From assembly GCA_015059095.1 (NCBI GenBank), contig SVBA01000013.1, positions 1 to 52,792 of the forward strand: 52,792 bases of DNA, given 5' to 3'. Origin of the DNA: Erysipelotrichaceae bacterium (GTDB lineage Bacteria; Bacillota_I; Bacilli_A; RFN20; CAG-449). Within the stretch, counting starts at the first letter, position 1; every line of letters begins with the position of its first letter. Both the position numbers and the translations under genes were made by a program. The notes under the pieces are model-generated. The model was not told where the DNA came from, did no database searches, and saw only the letters and a list, made by a program, of their open reading frames with translations. Shown piece by piece: positions 34,861 through 45,100 of the stretch.

Positions 34861-34905
34861 TTTGTGATATCATAATGGGGGTAGAAAGGATTTTTATAAA
34901 AAATT

Positions 34906-36057
34906 ATGAAAGTGACAAAAGATATTAAATATATTGGAGTTAATGATCATAATATCGATTTATTTGAAGGCCAATATATTGTTCCTAATGGTATGGCATA
35001 TAATTCATATGTCATTCTTGATGAGAAGATTTGTGTTATGGATAGTGTAGATACTCACTTCTCAAAAATATGGTTAGACAATTTAAAGAAAGAATTAAAT
35101 GGAAGAATCCCTAATTATTTGGTAGTTCAACACATGGAACCAGATCACTCTGGAAGTATTATGGATATTATAAAAGAATATCCTAATATTATAGTAGTTT
35201 CTTCTAAACAAGCATTTACAATGATGAAACAATTCTTTGGAGTTGATTTTGAAAATCAAAGAATAGTAGTTAAAGAAGGGGATGTATTGGATTTGGGGGC
35301 ACATAAATTAAGTTTTATAGGGGCGCCTATGGTTCATTGGCCAGAAGTTATTATGACTTATGATTCAAAAGATAAGATTTTATTCTCTGCAGATGCATTT
35401 GGTAAATTTGGAGCATTAGATATACAAGAAGAATGGGCATGTGAAGCAAGAAGATATTATATTGGAATTGTCGGTAAATATGGTGCTCAAGTTCAAAATG
35501 TATTAAAGAAAGCATCGTCTTTAGATATTCAAATTATTTGTCCATTACATGGTCCAGTTTTAAGCGAAAATCTCGACTATTATCTAAATTTATATGATAT
35601 TTGGTCGTCATATAAAGTAGAAGAAAAAGGAGTATTAATTTCTTATTGTTCAATATATGGAAATACTAAACAAGCAGTATTAGAATTAGAAGCTTTATTA
35701 AAGGCGAGAGGACATAAGGTTGTAGTTAATGATTTAGCTAGAGTGGATATGGCGGAAGCTATTGAAGATGCATTTAGATATTCTCATCATATCTTTGCTT
35801 CGTCGACATATAATATGGATGTCTTCCCATTTATGAATACATTCATTCATGGATTAGTAGAAAGAAATTATCAAAATCGAGTAGTAGGCTTTATTGAAAA
35901 TGGTTCATGGATGCCTAATGCTACTAAAGTAATGAAATCATTACTTGAAAAATCTAAAAACTTAACTTACTTAAATACTGAAGTTAGAATTCTTTCTTCA
36001 TTAAATGAAGATAGTAGAAAACAATTAATGATTCTTTCAGATGAATTATCTAAGTAA
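34906..36057 (+). CDS. Flavodiiron protein (oxygen/NO reductase)
   Basis: The 383 residues combine a metallo-beta-lactamase-fold di-iron domain (His76-x-Glu78-x-Asp80-His81 in QHMEPDHSG, APMVHWPE, SADAFG, CPLHGP) with a C-terminal flavodoxin domain (ISYCSIYGNTKQAV) that binds FMN. It reduces O2 to water or NO to N2O in anaerobes. The rubredoxin gene 39 bases downstream encodes its likely electron donor. Gene names vary (fprA, norV-like), so none is assigned. Confidence 0.92.
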   Translation: MKVTKDIKYIGVNDHNIDLFEGQYIVPNGMAYNSYVILDEKICVMDSVDTHFSKIWLDNLKKELNGRIPNYLVVQHMEPDHSGSIMDIIKEYPNIIVVSSKQAFTMMKQFFGVDFENQRIVVKEGDVLDLGAHKLSFIGAPMVHWPEVIMTYDSKDKILFSADAFGKFGALDIQEEWACEARRYYIGIVGKYGAQVQNVLKKASSLDIQIICPLHGPVLSENLDYYLNLYDIWSSYKVEEKGVLISYCSIYGNTKQAVLELEALLKARGHKVVVNDLARVDMAEAIEDAFRYSHHIFASSTYNMDVFPFMNTFIHGLVERNYQNRVVGFIENGSWMPNATKVMKSLLEKSKNLTYLNTEVRILSSLNEDSRKQLMILSDELSK

Positions 36058-36096
36058 ATTAAGTTATAATAAATATAAGAAAAGGAGATTATAAAA

Positions 36097-36258
36097 ATGA
36101 AAAAATATGTATGTTTAGTTTGTGGATTTGTTTATGATGAAGAATTAGGCGATCCAGAAAACGGAATTGCACCTGGTACAAAATTTGAAGATTTACCAGA
36201 AGATTACGTATGTCCATTATGTGGCGTAGGTAAAGAAGAATTCGAAGTTCAAGAATAA
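36097..36258 (+). CDS. Rubredoxin
   Basis: The 53-residue protein has the four iron ligands Cys6, Cys9, Cys39 and Cys42 (CLVCG and CPLCG) and the rubredoxin core [20 protein letters not shown]. It transfers electrons to the flavodiiron protein encoded just before it. AAAGGAG (36081-36087) precedes the ATG. The gene is below usual ORF length cut-offs. Confidence 0.95.
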   Translation: MKKYVCLVCGFVYDEELGDPENGIAPGTKFEDLPEDYVCPLCGVGKEEFEVQE

Positions 36259-36263
36259 TAGAT

Positions 36264-36292
36264 AACGCCTATTAATTTAGGCGTTTTAATTT
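36264..36292 (+). terminator. Terminator after rubredoxin
   Basis: AACGCCTA (36264-36271) pairs with TAGGCGTT (36278-36285), followed by a T-rich tail. Confidence 0.8.
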
Positions 36293-36354
36293 TAATTTTT
36301 TTATCGATAATTTATGTTAAAAAAATTATAATAAATATTAAGGAGAGTAAAATT

Positions 36355-37137
36355 ATGGAATTTGAAATAATATTTAGTATCTTAATACCATTTATCGGAA
36401 CAATTTTAGGCTCTGCATTAATATTTGTCATTAAAAAGATGAGTGATGGAATATTGAGAGCGTTCTCTGGCTTTGCAGCGGGAGTAATGGTAGCAGCATC
36501 TATATGGTCATTGATTATCCCTTCTTTTGAATTGGTAGAAGAGAATATGGGGATGTTATCTTTTCTTCCAGTTGTAATTGGATTATGGTTAGGCTTTGGA
36601 TTTCTAATGCTATTAGATAAAGTTATTCCTCATCAACATCCAGATAGTGATGAAATAGAAGGACCTAGATCAAATTTAAAGAAATCTACTATGACTTCTT
36701 TAGCAGTTGCACTTCATAATTTACCTGAAGGTATTGCAGTTGGTGTTGTATTAGCTTCTTCTCAAGTTGGTAACTCAACAGTGACAATAACTATGGCTAT
36801 TGCATTAGCAATTGGTATTGCTGTTCAAAATTTTCCAGAAGGAGCAATTGTATCTGTATCAATGAATTCAAGTGGAGTAAGTAAAAATAAATCATTTGGA
36901 TTAGGAGTTTTATCAGGAGCAGTTGAACCTTTAGGAGCATTAATTACTTTTGTATTAATTGATTTATTAAATCCCGCATTACCATATTTGTTATCTTTTG
37001 CAGCAGGAGCAATGCTTTATGTGGTAGTAGAAGAACTAGTTCCAGAAATGACTAAAGGTAAACATTCTCATATTGGAACAATACTTTTTGGTGTAGGATT
37101 TACTTTAATGTTAATTCTTGAAGTATTACTTGGATAA
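36355..37137 (+). CDS. ZIP-family metal transporter (ZupT-like)
   Basis: The 260 residues have about eight membrane helices and the two ZIP metal-binding helices: VALHNLPEGIAVGV (about 119-132) and QNFPEGAIVSVSM. A short histidine-bearing loop (PHQHPDSDE) follows helix 3. It imports zinc or other divalent metals. AAGGAG precedes the ATG. It is a single-gene unit between terminator-like sequences. Confidence 0.9.
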   Translation: MEFEIIFSILIPFIGTILGSALIFVIKKMSDGILRAFSGFAAGVMVAASIWSLIIPSFELVEENMGMLSFLPVVIGLWLGFGFLMLLDKVIPHQHPDSDEIEGPRSNLKKSTMTSLAVALHNLPEGIAVGVVLASSQVGNSTVTITMAIALAIGIAVQNFPEGAIVSVSMNSSGVSKNKSFGLGVLSGAVEPLGALITFVLIDLLNPALPYLLSFAAGAMLYVVVEELVPEMTKGKHSHIGTILFGVGFTLMLILEVLLG

Positions 37138-37141
37138 TTTT

Positions 37142-37159
37142 AGTTTTTCGCGAAAAACT
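37142..37159. terminator. Perfect 18-bp palindrome after the ZIP gene
   Basis: AGTTTTTCGCGAAAAACT is fully self-complementary. As RNA it lacks a loop, so it may work as a weak terminator or as a DNA site. Confidence 0.4.
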
Positions 37160-37197
37160 CAATTATTTTTTTGAAAAAACAATAATAAATAACAATT

Positions 37198-37290
37198 AAA
37201 AAAAGCAAACTTATATAAGCATTTATATTTCGTAATGTAAGGGAATTTACTAAAAAATATAAAATTATACTTATTAATAGTTTGCTTTTT
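37198..37290. other. Long imperfect hairpin, possible ncRNA or small mobile-element relic
   Basis: AAAAAGCAAAC (about 37200-37210) and GTTTGCTTTTT (37280-37290) are perfect 11-base inverse arms enclosing about 70 bases. The inner parts (TATATAAG against CTTATTAATA) continue pairing imperfectly. No reading frame fits. It occupies the 288-base gap before the sigma-factor gene. Confidence 0.4.
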
Positions 37291-37425
37291 ATTATATTTG
37301 TGTTTGAGAGATAACACTTTGTTATGTTTTGTAGTAAAAAAGATATTATTTTAGAAAAAAATGTCGAAAAATAGGAAAATAATGATAATATAAATATACC
37401 TGTATGAGGAAGGAGTAGCGCGTTT

Positions 37426-38028
37426 ATGGTTGAAAAAGAAATTATATGTTCTTTAAATTCAGAAGTAACTGAAGAAGATAGAATATCTCAACGTATGGTT
37501 TATTTTGCTTTGGTTAATAATGACTTAGATGAATTGAAAGTAGCATTTGAATACATATACAATCTTTACCATGATCATCTTCATTCACTAGCACTTACTA
37601 AAGTTAATAATAGAGAAGATGCTGAAGACGTGGTACTCGATGCTTTTACTGCATTATTTGATGGTATTATGGAAAGAAGAAAGATTGGTCATATTAAAGG
37701 TTATTTGTATAAACTATTCTTCTGGAAATGTATGGATTATAATTTGGCTCGTAAAAGATTTCATCATGCTTATAGCTTAACAGATGAAATAGAAAACTTT
37801 GCTGAATATAGTACTTTCATTCATGAAATTGAATTGGCAGAACTTTTAAAGAAAGTATTAGAACCGCAAGAGATATACATATTTGTTCATTATGCGATTA
37901 ATGGTGAACCTTTATTGGAGATAAAACAAAAGTTGAAGCTGAAACATGTTGATATTTTCAAATATTACAAGAAGATAGTAAATAAACTAAAGAAAGGAGC
38001 GGACGAATATTATGGAACAAAAATTTAA
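37426..38028 (+). CDS. ECF-like RNA polymerase sigma factor
   Basis: The 200 residues have a region-2-like part (about 35-105; LYHDHLHSLALTKVNNREDAEDVVLDAFTAL, GYLYKLFFWKCMDYNLARK) and a divergent region 4 (EPQEIYIFVHYAINGEPLLEIKQKLKL). AGGAAGGAG precedes the ATG. The next gene overlaps by 17 bases and encodes a one-pass membrane protein, the classical sigma/anti-sigma arrangement. Its targets could include the promoter at 38678, but the sequence alone does not prove this. Confidence 0.78.
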   Translation: MVEKEIICSLNSEVTEEDRISQRMVYFALVNNDLDELKVAFEYIYNLYHDHLHSLALTKVNNREDAEDVVLDAFTALFDGIMERRKIGHIKGYLYKLFFWKCMDYNLARKRFHHAYSLTDEIENFAEYSTFIHEIELAELLKKVLEPQEIYIFVHYAINGEPLLEIKQKLKLKHVDIFKYYKKIVNKLKKGADEYYGTKI

Positions 38029-38599
38029 AACAAGAGAAGAATTAGAAGAATACGTTAAAAATAATCGTACTCCTTTTAGTGAGTTTGAAAAAAGATTAGA
38101 TTATTCTAAATTTACTAAATCACAAGAAAAGAAAAAATCTCCAAATAAAACATTATGGAGAAGAATTGGTTATGCATTAGCAAGTGTGGTTTTAGTGGTT
38201 GTAACTGTTATAGGTGTTGTATTTGGTATTAGTGGAATAACTGGTAATGAAGATTGTCCTTTTGAAATGGGAACTTATGTATATGAATCTCATAAAGGCA
38301 ATTTAGAAGAAACTGGATTTAATGAAGATTCATATATTGTACTAACCGAAGAAGAATTGTCTGGCCCTGGAACATTTAATATCAAGGACGAAAAGAATAA
38401 GTGGTCTGTATATGGGCAGTTTTATTATTGTGAATATGTAAGTGAAGATTTCACAGAATTAGTTGTTGGAGATAGGAGATATTATTTTGATGAAAATATG
38501 ATAATGTATCAAAATTTATCTGATAATGAACACTATTTAATTTTTGAACTAGAAAATTATATTAATAGCAATTTGATAGTCAATTTCGTCAAAATCTAA
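38012..38599 (+). CDS. One-pass membrane protein, candidate anti-sigma factor
   Basis: The 195 residues are a charged cytoplasmic N-terminus (1-48), one membrane helix (about 52-75) and an extracellular domain (about 80-195) with two or three Cys. Position and topology fit an anti-sigma factor that releases the upstream sigma factor on an outside signal. No zinc-finger ZAS motif is visible, so the binding mode would be different. AAAGGAGCGG precedes the ATG at 38012. Confidence 0.6.
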   Translation: MEQKFKTREELEEYVKNNRTPFSEFEKRLDYSKFTKSQEKKKSPNKTLWRRIGYALASVVLVVVTVIGVVFGISGITGNEDCPFEMGTYVYESHKGNLEETGFNEDSYIVLTEEELSGPGTFNIKDEKNKWSVYGQFYYCEYVSEDFTELVVGDRRYYFDENMIMYQNLSDNEHYLIFELENYINSNLIVNFVKI

Positions 38600-38626
38600 C
38601 ATTTTTCAAAAAAAATTTTAAAATTT

Positions 38627-38653
38627 AAGAACTACTATGTAGTTCTTTTTTCT
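38627..38653 (+). terminator. Terminator after the sigma/anti-sigma pair
   Basis: AAGAACTAC (38627-38635) pairs with GTAGTTCTT (38639-38647), followed by a T run. Confidence 0.85.
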
Positions 38654-38677
38654 TTTCAAAAAAATTTTTTCAAAATT

Positions 38678-38713
38678 CGGCAAATTTCGACCCCCTTTTT
38701 TAGACTTTATATA
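38678..38713 (+). promoter_or_regulatory. Composite promoter shared with 12921-12956
   Basis: It has the same blocks, CGGCAAATTTCGAC (38678-38691) and TTTTTTAGACTTTATAT (38696-38712), separated by four bases (CCCC). TTCGGC and TTCGAC are 10 bases apart, as a direct repeat on one helix face. TTCGAC (38686-38691) and TATATA (38708-38713) have a 16-base spacer. Confidence 0.7.
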
Positions 38714-38735
38714 GTGAAAGGAGTAATTTTGAAAG

Positions 38736-40019
38736 ATGAAAAAAAATAAGACACTTCTAGTACTTTCATTGGTTGGTATTATGGCTTTCACTGGGATTTC
38801 TTACTCATCAATTGTCCCTACTTTTGTAAAGTCTAAAATTAATCAAGTTACTAGAAAAAGAGGTCGACTCAACCCTCTTAAAAAACAAGAGTCACTAAAT
38901 GCTGTAGGAGAAATTGCATTAGAAACATTAGACAAGTATGTTGATTCAAATAAATACAGCATTTCAAGAATTTTAGAGATTAAAGACTTTGGAGAAAATC
39001 AATATGTATTAGTTGAATTTGATCCAATTGGTTATTTAATCTACAACGTAAGTAATGGAGATATTGTAGAATGTGCGCCTACATCATATTCACCATACTT
39101 AAAAACTAAATCCACTAACTTGTATTATTTACCGATGGTTGGATATTTCTCAAATATATCAGGCAAATATACTAGTCTAATGGATGATAAAGAGCTTAAC
39201 GCTTTACAATATGATGCCTATAAAAAAGAAGCAAATAGATATCATGATAAAGCTATAAAAGTAATTGATGAGAAAAATTTAAATAGAGCATATGAAGGAA
39301 GTAAGACTGATTTTAGTAAGAAGAGAAAGAGTACTACTGTAACTAATCATCATTTCTTTACAATGATTTATGCAGATGATGAAGCGAGATATTCATGGTA
39401 TTTTAAGCAAAATTCTGCTGATTTTGCTGCTGTAAGTACCGAAGATGGATGTTGTGGCTACATTGCAACGGGTATAATTCTTGCATATTATGAAATTTAT
39501 TATAGTACAGGGTACTTTTCTACCTCGCAAGCAAGTAATTATATTAGTCCTTGCTACTCAACTACTTATGGTGATGGTGTACCTAATATTGCTAATAACT
39601 TCTTGTATGAATTAGATCCTAATCCAGGATCTATTACACAAGCACAAATCATTAATAAACTAAATACTTTCCTAAGTGGTAAAGATTTGAATTATACAAT
39701 TCAAAATACAGTTAGTATTTTTACTGATATAGAAACACCTATTGAAAATGGTTATCCAGCTATATACTGTGGAACTATGCCTAACTTTAATGGTGGTAAT
39801 ATTAGTCATGGGGTTGTAGTCTATGGCATTTATGATAATGGTGATGTTTTATGCCATTATGGTTGGAGTGGATATTCTCAAGTAGTTATGTCTAGTTTAG
39901 GTTTGTTCCAAGAATCAGGAGCAATCTCAATTAACGACCATACATCACATAGACATAATAAGTATTTTATTATCAATGGTAATACTCATTGTGGTTGTGG
40001 AGATATGATTTTATGTTAA
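38736..40019 (+). CDS. Secreted papain-fold cysteine peptidase (C10/C39-like)
   Basis: The 427 residues start with a signal peptide (about 1-28). A propeptide-like part (about 40-200) precedes a peptidase domain. Cys239-Cys240 in TEDGCCGYIATG is the nucleophile region, His in ISHGVVVYGI (about 360) is the base, and HYGWSGYSQ supplies the Asn/Trp-side loop as in streptopain and related C39-like peptidases. A C-terminal HCGCGDMILC adds a Cys cluster. The gene leads a three-gene operon under the shared promoter. It acts outside the cell. It could be a host- or competitor-directed protease, or process a partner. Confidence 0.7.
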   Translation: MKKNKTLLVLSLVGIMAFTGISYSSIVPTFVKSKINQVTRKRGRLNPLKKQESLNAVGEIALETLDKYVDSNKYSISRILEIKDFGENQYVLVEFDPIGYLIYNVSNGDIVECAPTSYSPYLKTKSTNLYYLPMVGYFSNISGKYTSLMDDKELNALQYDAYKKEANRYHDKAIKVIDEKNLNRAYEGSKTDFSKKRKSTTVTNHHFFTMIYADDEARYSWYFKQNSADFAAVSTEDGCCGYIATGIILAYYEIYYSTGYFSTSQASNYISPCYSTTYGDGVPNIANNFLYELDPNPGSITQAQIINKLNTFLSGKDLNYTIQNTVSIFTDIETPIENGYPAIYCGTMPNFNGGNISHGVVVYGIYDNGDVLCHYGWSGYSQVVMSSLGLFQESGAISINDHTSHRHNKYFIINGNTHCGCGDMILC

Positions 40020-40756
40020 AGAAAACGATGAATAGATATAAAATGCGTAAAACAGAAGCAAAAATTGCCAAGCTAGATAGCGATGGATTAGAAGGTAGAA
40101 CTAAAGAGTTGTTGCATCCTAAATCTCGAATAGCCCCACCTTTAGAAGTAAGAAAGTATAGAAAAAGATTTACTAGAGCATTTCTTCTTTCTTCTGGAGT
40201 GTTTATTTTATGTCTAATAATCATTTCTAGATTTTTTGTTAAATACTATGAAACAATTCCTGAAGAAAAAACTAAAGGTATAGTTTACTTACTTTACATT
40301 GTGATGATCTTATTAACTTTAAGTCCATATGCAATATTTGGTATTAGGACATTTTTTAAAACTGATTTGGCACTATTTTTGTTTGCTGAAAAACATGTTA
40401 ACCATTTTTACAAAATTATGGACCATATGATAGATATTGCCCATCATTGTACTGAGATGATTCTAATTGCAAACAATAATGTAAATTTAGAATATTTTAT
40501 GGATAAATGTTCTATTGCTGCTAGAAAATCCTTAGGTAGTGTATTAACTTTTACAAATAAGATGATTGGTAGAAGATTGTATACCATGCTTAAGTTTTCT
40601 TCTAGAAGATATTTTTCAAAAAAAGTTGATTATTATTTAACAGAAATAAATGGAGCGATTATCGTTTCTTGTAAAGGTAGAGTTCCTAAATACGTGCTAG
40701 ATATTTTTGAGCAAGTAAATGCCAATATGATTGAATTAAGAAAGGTAGAAATTTAG
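40013..40756 (+). CDS. Two-helix membrane protein, unknown
   Basis: The 247 residues have a basic N-terminus, two adjacent membrane helices (about 60-80 and 92-115) and a soluble, mostly helical C-terminal domain. The start at 40013 overlaps the peptidase stop (ATGTTAA), so translation is coupled. The longer frame from 39989 is rejected because it lies inside the peptidase gene. No family is recognised. The arrangement suggests a membrane partner of the next protein. Confidence 0.6.
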   Translation: MLKKTMNRYKMRKTEAKIAKLDSDGLEGRTKELLHPKSRIAPPLEVRKYRKRFTRAFLLSSGVFILCLIIISRFFVKYYETIPEEKTKGIVYLLYIVMILLTLSPYAIFGIRTFFKTDLALFLFAEKHVNHFYKIMDHMIDIAHHCTEMILIANNNVNLEYFMDKCSIAARKSLGSVLTFTNKMIGRRLYTMLKFSSRRYFSKKVDYYLTEINGAIIVSCKGRVPKYVLDIFEQVNANMIELRKVEI

Positions 40757-40757
40757 T

Positions 40758-41891
40758 ATGATTATTTACACAAAAGAAAAAGGAAATCATGATACATATG
40801 AATTTGATCATGATAAGAAAACTGTTACTTTTGAAAAGAGTGATTTTTTAGTAAGTGCATCGATTGTTTTATATACTGAACAAGATGAAAAATTAATTGT
40901 TAATAGATACAATGATTTTAAAAGAATATTTAATTCAGAGTTAGTTAGTTTATACAAAAATAGAAGATGGGAAGGTATCAAATACTTTATTAGAAAAGTA
41001 TTAAATACACATAATTTTGTGTTCTCAATCACCAATAAATCGTATGTTTTGGCTAAGATATTATTTTTTACTATTATGGGTAGACAAACATATATATCTA
41101 GACCAGGATACTCTTTATCTTTGATTTCTGATTTAGCAAAGATGAAAGATGATTTAGTTTATCCTTTACTATTTACTTGTAATAACGTTAGTGACTCTAA
41201 TTTTAAAAAATTACTAAAAGTTGTTTTAAATTGTCCTTATTACTTAACTGAATTTCATAATATCTTGAAACAAGATGTTCAACAAATTTATTGGGGTAGT
41301 AAATTTGATTCTTATCTAGCAGAATTAACTAAGTACAATTTACAAGATCAAAAGATGTATGATAATTATATCGCAGGATTCAACTTTTCTAATTTGGTCG
41401 AAAGATTTACTTCCGGCAGTAAAAATGCTAATTATTTAGGGATTACATTTGTTCATGATACAGAGTATGTATTTACTAAAGAAGTAATGTTTCAATTGGG
41501 ATTTTCTAACATCACTTTGGAGTACAAAGAAAAAAAAGAATCATCATTTTTATTACTATTAGATGATTTGTCAAAATTCTTTCATATGCTTATTAATGAT
41601 TGCTTTGATATTGTTAATAACAATCGTTTATATGATAATGAATTATTCAATATTTTATCATATATGATAACTTTGGTTTATCAAGAGAATTTTGAATTCC
41701 AAATACCTACTAGCCAATGGTCAACATTAATGGGTATAACAGATTTATGTAATGATTCAGTAAGCGCATTTTATAAGCGAAATGATATAGTTGATAACAT
41801 TATTGCTTATCATTATGCTCGAATTAATGAATATCTAAAAAATCATTTTGATGATAAAAGAGCATTCGCAGTATTTAAAAATCGAGTCTAA
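40758..41891 (+). CDS. Soluble protein, unknown; third gene of peptidase operon
   Basis: The 377-residue protein starts 2 bases after the membrane protein gene. It has no signal peptide or membrane segment, starts with a beta-rich part (YEFDHDKKTVTFEKSDF) and continues mostly helical. No catalytic motif is recognised. It is kept together with the peptidase and membrane protein under one promoter, and a strong terminator follows. A cytoplasmic partner of the two-helix protein is a fair guess. Confidence 0.6.
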   Translation: MIIYTKEKGNHDTYEFDHDKKTVTFEKSDFLVSASIVLYTEQDEKLIVNRYNDFKRIFNSELVSLYKNRRWEGIKYFIRKVLNTHNFVFSITNKSYVLAKILFFTIMGRQTYISRPGYSLSLISDLAKMKDDLVYPLLFTCNNVSDSNFKKLLKVVLNCPYYLTEFHNILKQDVQQIYWGSKFDSYLAELTKYNLQDQKMYDNYIAGFNFSNLVERFTSGSKNANYLGITFVHDTEYVFTKEVMFQLGFSNITLEYKEKKESSFLLLLDDLSKFFHMLINDCFDIVNNNRLYDNELFNILSYMITLVYQENFEFQIPTSQWSTLMGITDLCNDSVSAFYKRNDIVDNIIAYHYARINEYLKNHFDDKRAFAVFKNRV

Positions 41892-41898
41892 TGAAGAG

Positions 41899-41926
41899 GG
41901 AGAAGTCGAAAGATTTCTCCTTTTTT
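41899..41926 (+). terminator. Terminator of the peptidase operon
   Basis: GGAGAAGTC (41899-41907) and GATTTCTCC (41912-41920) pair with one G-U and a GAAA loop, followed by six T. Confidence 0.9.
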
Positions 41927-42050
41927 AATCTTCAATTAAAGATTCCTTTGTTTTGGTTAAGTTTAACTTGATATTGGTGATTATTTTCTAACTTTTCGAA
42001 TCTTAGTGAGAAAGAATTAAGAAAAAATTAAGATTATTATGGTAAAAGGC

Positions 42051-42100
42051 TTTCAAAAACATTTTACTTTGTTATAATTATTTCATAATTAAGGAGGAGA
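42051..42100 (+). promoter_or_regulatory. Promoter and ribosome site of the giant lipoprotein gene
   Basis: TTTCAA (42051-42056) and TATAAT (42073-42078) are 16 bases apart, and AAGGAGGAGA (42091-42100) is a very strong ribosome-binding site for the ATG at 42104. Confidence 0.6.
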
Positions 42101-42103
42101 CAT

Positions 42104-45100
42104 ATGAATAAGAAACTCATATTATCACTTGGTATGGTTGCTTTAGGCTTGGTTGCATTAGCTTCATGTAAACCAGTTAAGCACGATCATACCTACGATG
42201 GTTCTTATCTACATGATTCTACCCAACACTGGCAATTATGTACTGCTGATGGTTGTGATGTAGAAATAAATAGAGAAAACCATCATGGTGGTATTGCTAA
42301 ATGTGGTGAGAAATTAGTTTGTGTCGATTGTGGTGTATCGTATGGATCAGTGCAAGGACACGTTTTTAATGTCGAGAAGATTGAAACTAAATATCTTGCT
42401 AGTGAAGCAGACTGCGAAAATCCTGCTACATACTACTACGTTTGTAGTTGTGGTGAAAAGGGTAGTGAAACATTCACTGTAGGTGATCCATTAGGTCACA
42501 AATTTAGTGATTGGGCAACAAAAACTCCTGCAGATTGTGATCATGCAGAAGTAGAAGCAAGAAAATGTTCTGTTTGTGGTGAAGAAGAAACTAGAACTGG
42601 TGATCCAGCTAACCACAAATATAGCGAATGGACAACTAAGACTCCAGCAGATTGTGAAAATGCTGAAGTATTAGAAAGAGAATGTTCAGTCTGTCACGAC
42701 AAAGAAACTAAACCAGGTAAGGCTGCTTTAGGTCATGCTTGGGGGGGATGGACAACTAAAACTCCAGCAGATTGTAATAATGCTGAAGTTGAAGAAAGAG
42801 AATGTTCTACTTGTCATACAAAAGAAACTAGAACTGGTGATGCAGCTCTTGGTCATGAATTAGTTATTAAGTTTGATGCTAATCAACACTGGCAAGAATG
42901 TTCAAATGGTTGTGGTCACTCTACAACAAAAGAAAATCATAAGGGTGGTATTGCAACTGAAACAGAACTTGCAAAATGTAGTGTTTGTAATCAACCTTAT
43001 GGTGACTATGCTGATCATACTCATGCATTCACTGAACAAATTAAAGATGAAGATCATATTAAATCAGCAGCAACTTGTATTGATGATGCAGTTTATTACT
43101 ATGACTGTGCTGAAGCAGGTTGTAATACAATTGGTACTACTTATTGGGTAGATACTGATTCTAAATTAGGTCATGACATGGGTGAATGGTCTAATGTTGG
43201 TTTAGATGGTAATAAAACTCAAGAATGTGAAAGAGATGGATGTGACCATAAGGTTACTGAATTCGTTTTAGGTTCTTCAAGTTCTCCAATTAATGTTGAT
43301 CGAGCTGTTGAGGCAATGGCAGGATACTCTGTTGGTGATACTTCTACAGCTACTGCTTATGTTAGTGGTACTATTGTAAGCATTGAGAAAAATTATTCTG
43401 GTAATGGTTACTATCAAGTTATTATTTCTGTTCCAGATAGTGAAAATCAACTTGTTATTTATCGACCTACTTCTGATTATTGTATTAGTGTTGGTGATGA
43501 TATTAATGCGAGTGGTTATTTACAATTATATAATGAAACAACTTATGAATTAATTGAAGGAACAATTTATGCTGTTCGTCATTTAAATACATTTGATATT
43601 TCTCATACAATTGATAATGTTTTAAATGTTACAGTTTCAGCAATTCCAGCGACATCAAAATGTTGTGAAACTATTACATTTACAGCTGAACCAAAATCTG
43701 GTTATAAAGTAACAGTATTTGTAAATGATGTTAAAGTAAATCCAACTGAAGGAAATACTTATGAAGTATTAGTTCAAGAAAATATTTCAATTTCTATTGA
43801 AACTGAAGCAATTGATACTTCTTCAACTACAGTTTCTACAATGATTAAAGATTATGCAGAAGCTAATAGTTGGACAAATGAAACAAGATATGAATCAGTA
43901 GTTATGGATTCAGTTGTAACTGTAACTGCAAATCCAACAACAGGTTCATATAATAACACAGGTAAATATTATACAAATGGTAATAACTGGAGAATTTATC
44001 AAAATGAAGCTCCAGAATTAACTGTTACTGTTGCTTCTGGTTATGAATTAGTATCTGTTGTATTTACTTATGCTTCTCAAAATACTGGTATCATTACTTT
44101 AGGTAGTGAACAATATGCTTCTGGTAGTGTAATTTCTGTTAGTGGAACATCAGTTACATTCAGTGTAGGTAATACTGGTACTGCAACTAATGGTCAAGCT
44201 AGAATTAGTGCTATTGAAGTTACATATAGACAATTAGAAATTTGTGAACACCAATATACTGATTCTTGGACAGAAAGAACTCCAGCATCTTGTACTGAAG
44301 ATGGTGAAGAATATAGAGTATGTACTCTTTGTGGTCAAGGTGAAGAAACTAGACCAATCGTAGCTACAGGTCATGACTATGAAGGTCAAGAATATAAATT
44401 AGCTACTCCAGATACATTAGGTCACTATCAAGAATGTAAAAAATGTGGTGAAGCTTCTGAAGTAGAAGAACATACAGAAGGAACTGCTGCTACTGAAGAT
44501 TCAAAAGCAGTATGTGAAGTATGTAATAAAGAATATGGTCAACCATTAAGTCATACTCACTTATTTGATCAAGAAGTAAGTGAAGAAGCTTATGTTAAAG
44601 TAAAAGAAACATGTGATGATGATGGTGAATACTATTACTCATGTGAATGTGGTGAAAAGGGTACTGAAACATTTAAAGTTGACGCTATTGGTCATAGCTA
44701 TGGTGAATGGTCAAAAGTTTGCTTAGATGGTTATAAAGTAAGAGTTTGTTCTAATGATTCAGCTCATACTGAAAAATCAGAATATATGTTTGGTAGTGCA
44801 ACTGCACCTAAGACAATTGCTGAATCTCATGCATTAATTGATGAAACTGGTGCAAATTCAGATTCTCCAGCAACTGGAGCAGCATATATTGTTGGTTATG
44901 TTAAGAGTATGGGTTCATACAACTCTGAATATAACAATTATAATGACAATATCATCTTAGTTGATGATTTATCTTCTAATAATGCTAAAGAAATCGCATT
45001 ATATAGAGCATTAAACCCAGAAAATATTAACGAATCAGCAGTTAATGTTGGCGATAAGTTAGTAGTTTGTGGTTATTATTCAAAATATAATTCTTCATAT

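Noticed and set aside
37355-37365. Spo0A-box-like TGTCGAA upstream of the sigma gene and TTCGAC in the shared promoter
   Set aside because: A 7-base match is expected by chance and no sporulation gene is present. The shared 31 conserved positions of the promoter are far longer than a 0A box.
42873-43151. Small plus-strand ORFs at 42873 and 49149 and minus-strand ORFs between 45271 and 52236
   Set aside because: They lie in other frames of the continuous giant lipoprotein frame and have low-complexity sequence and no ribosome sites.
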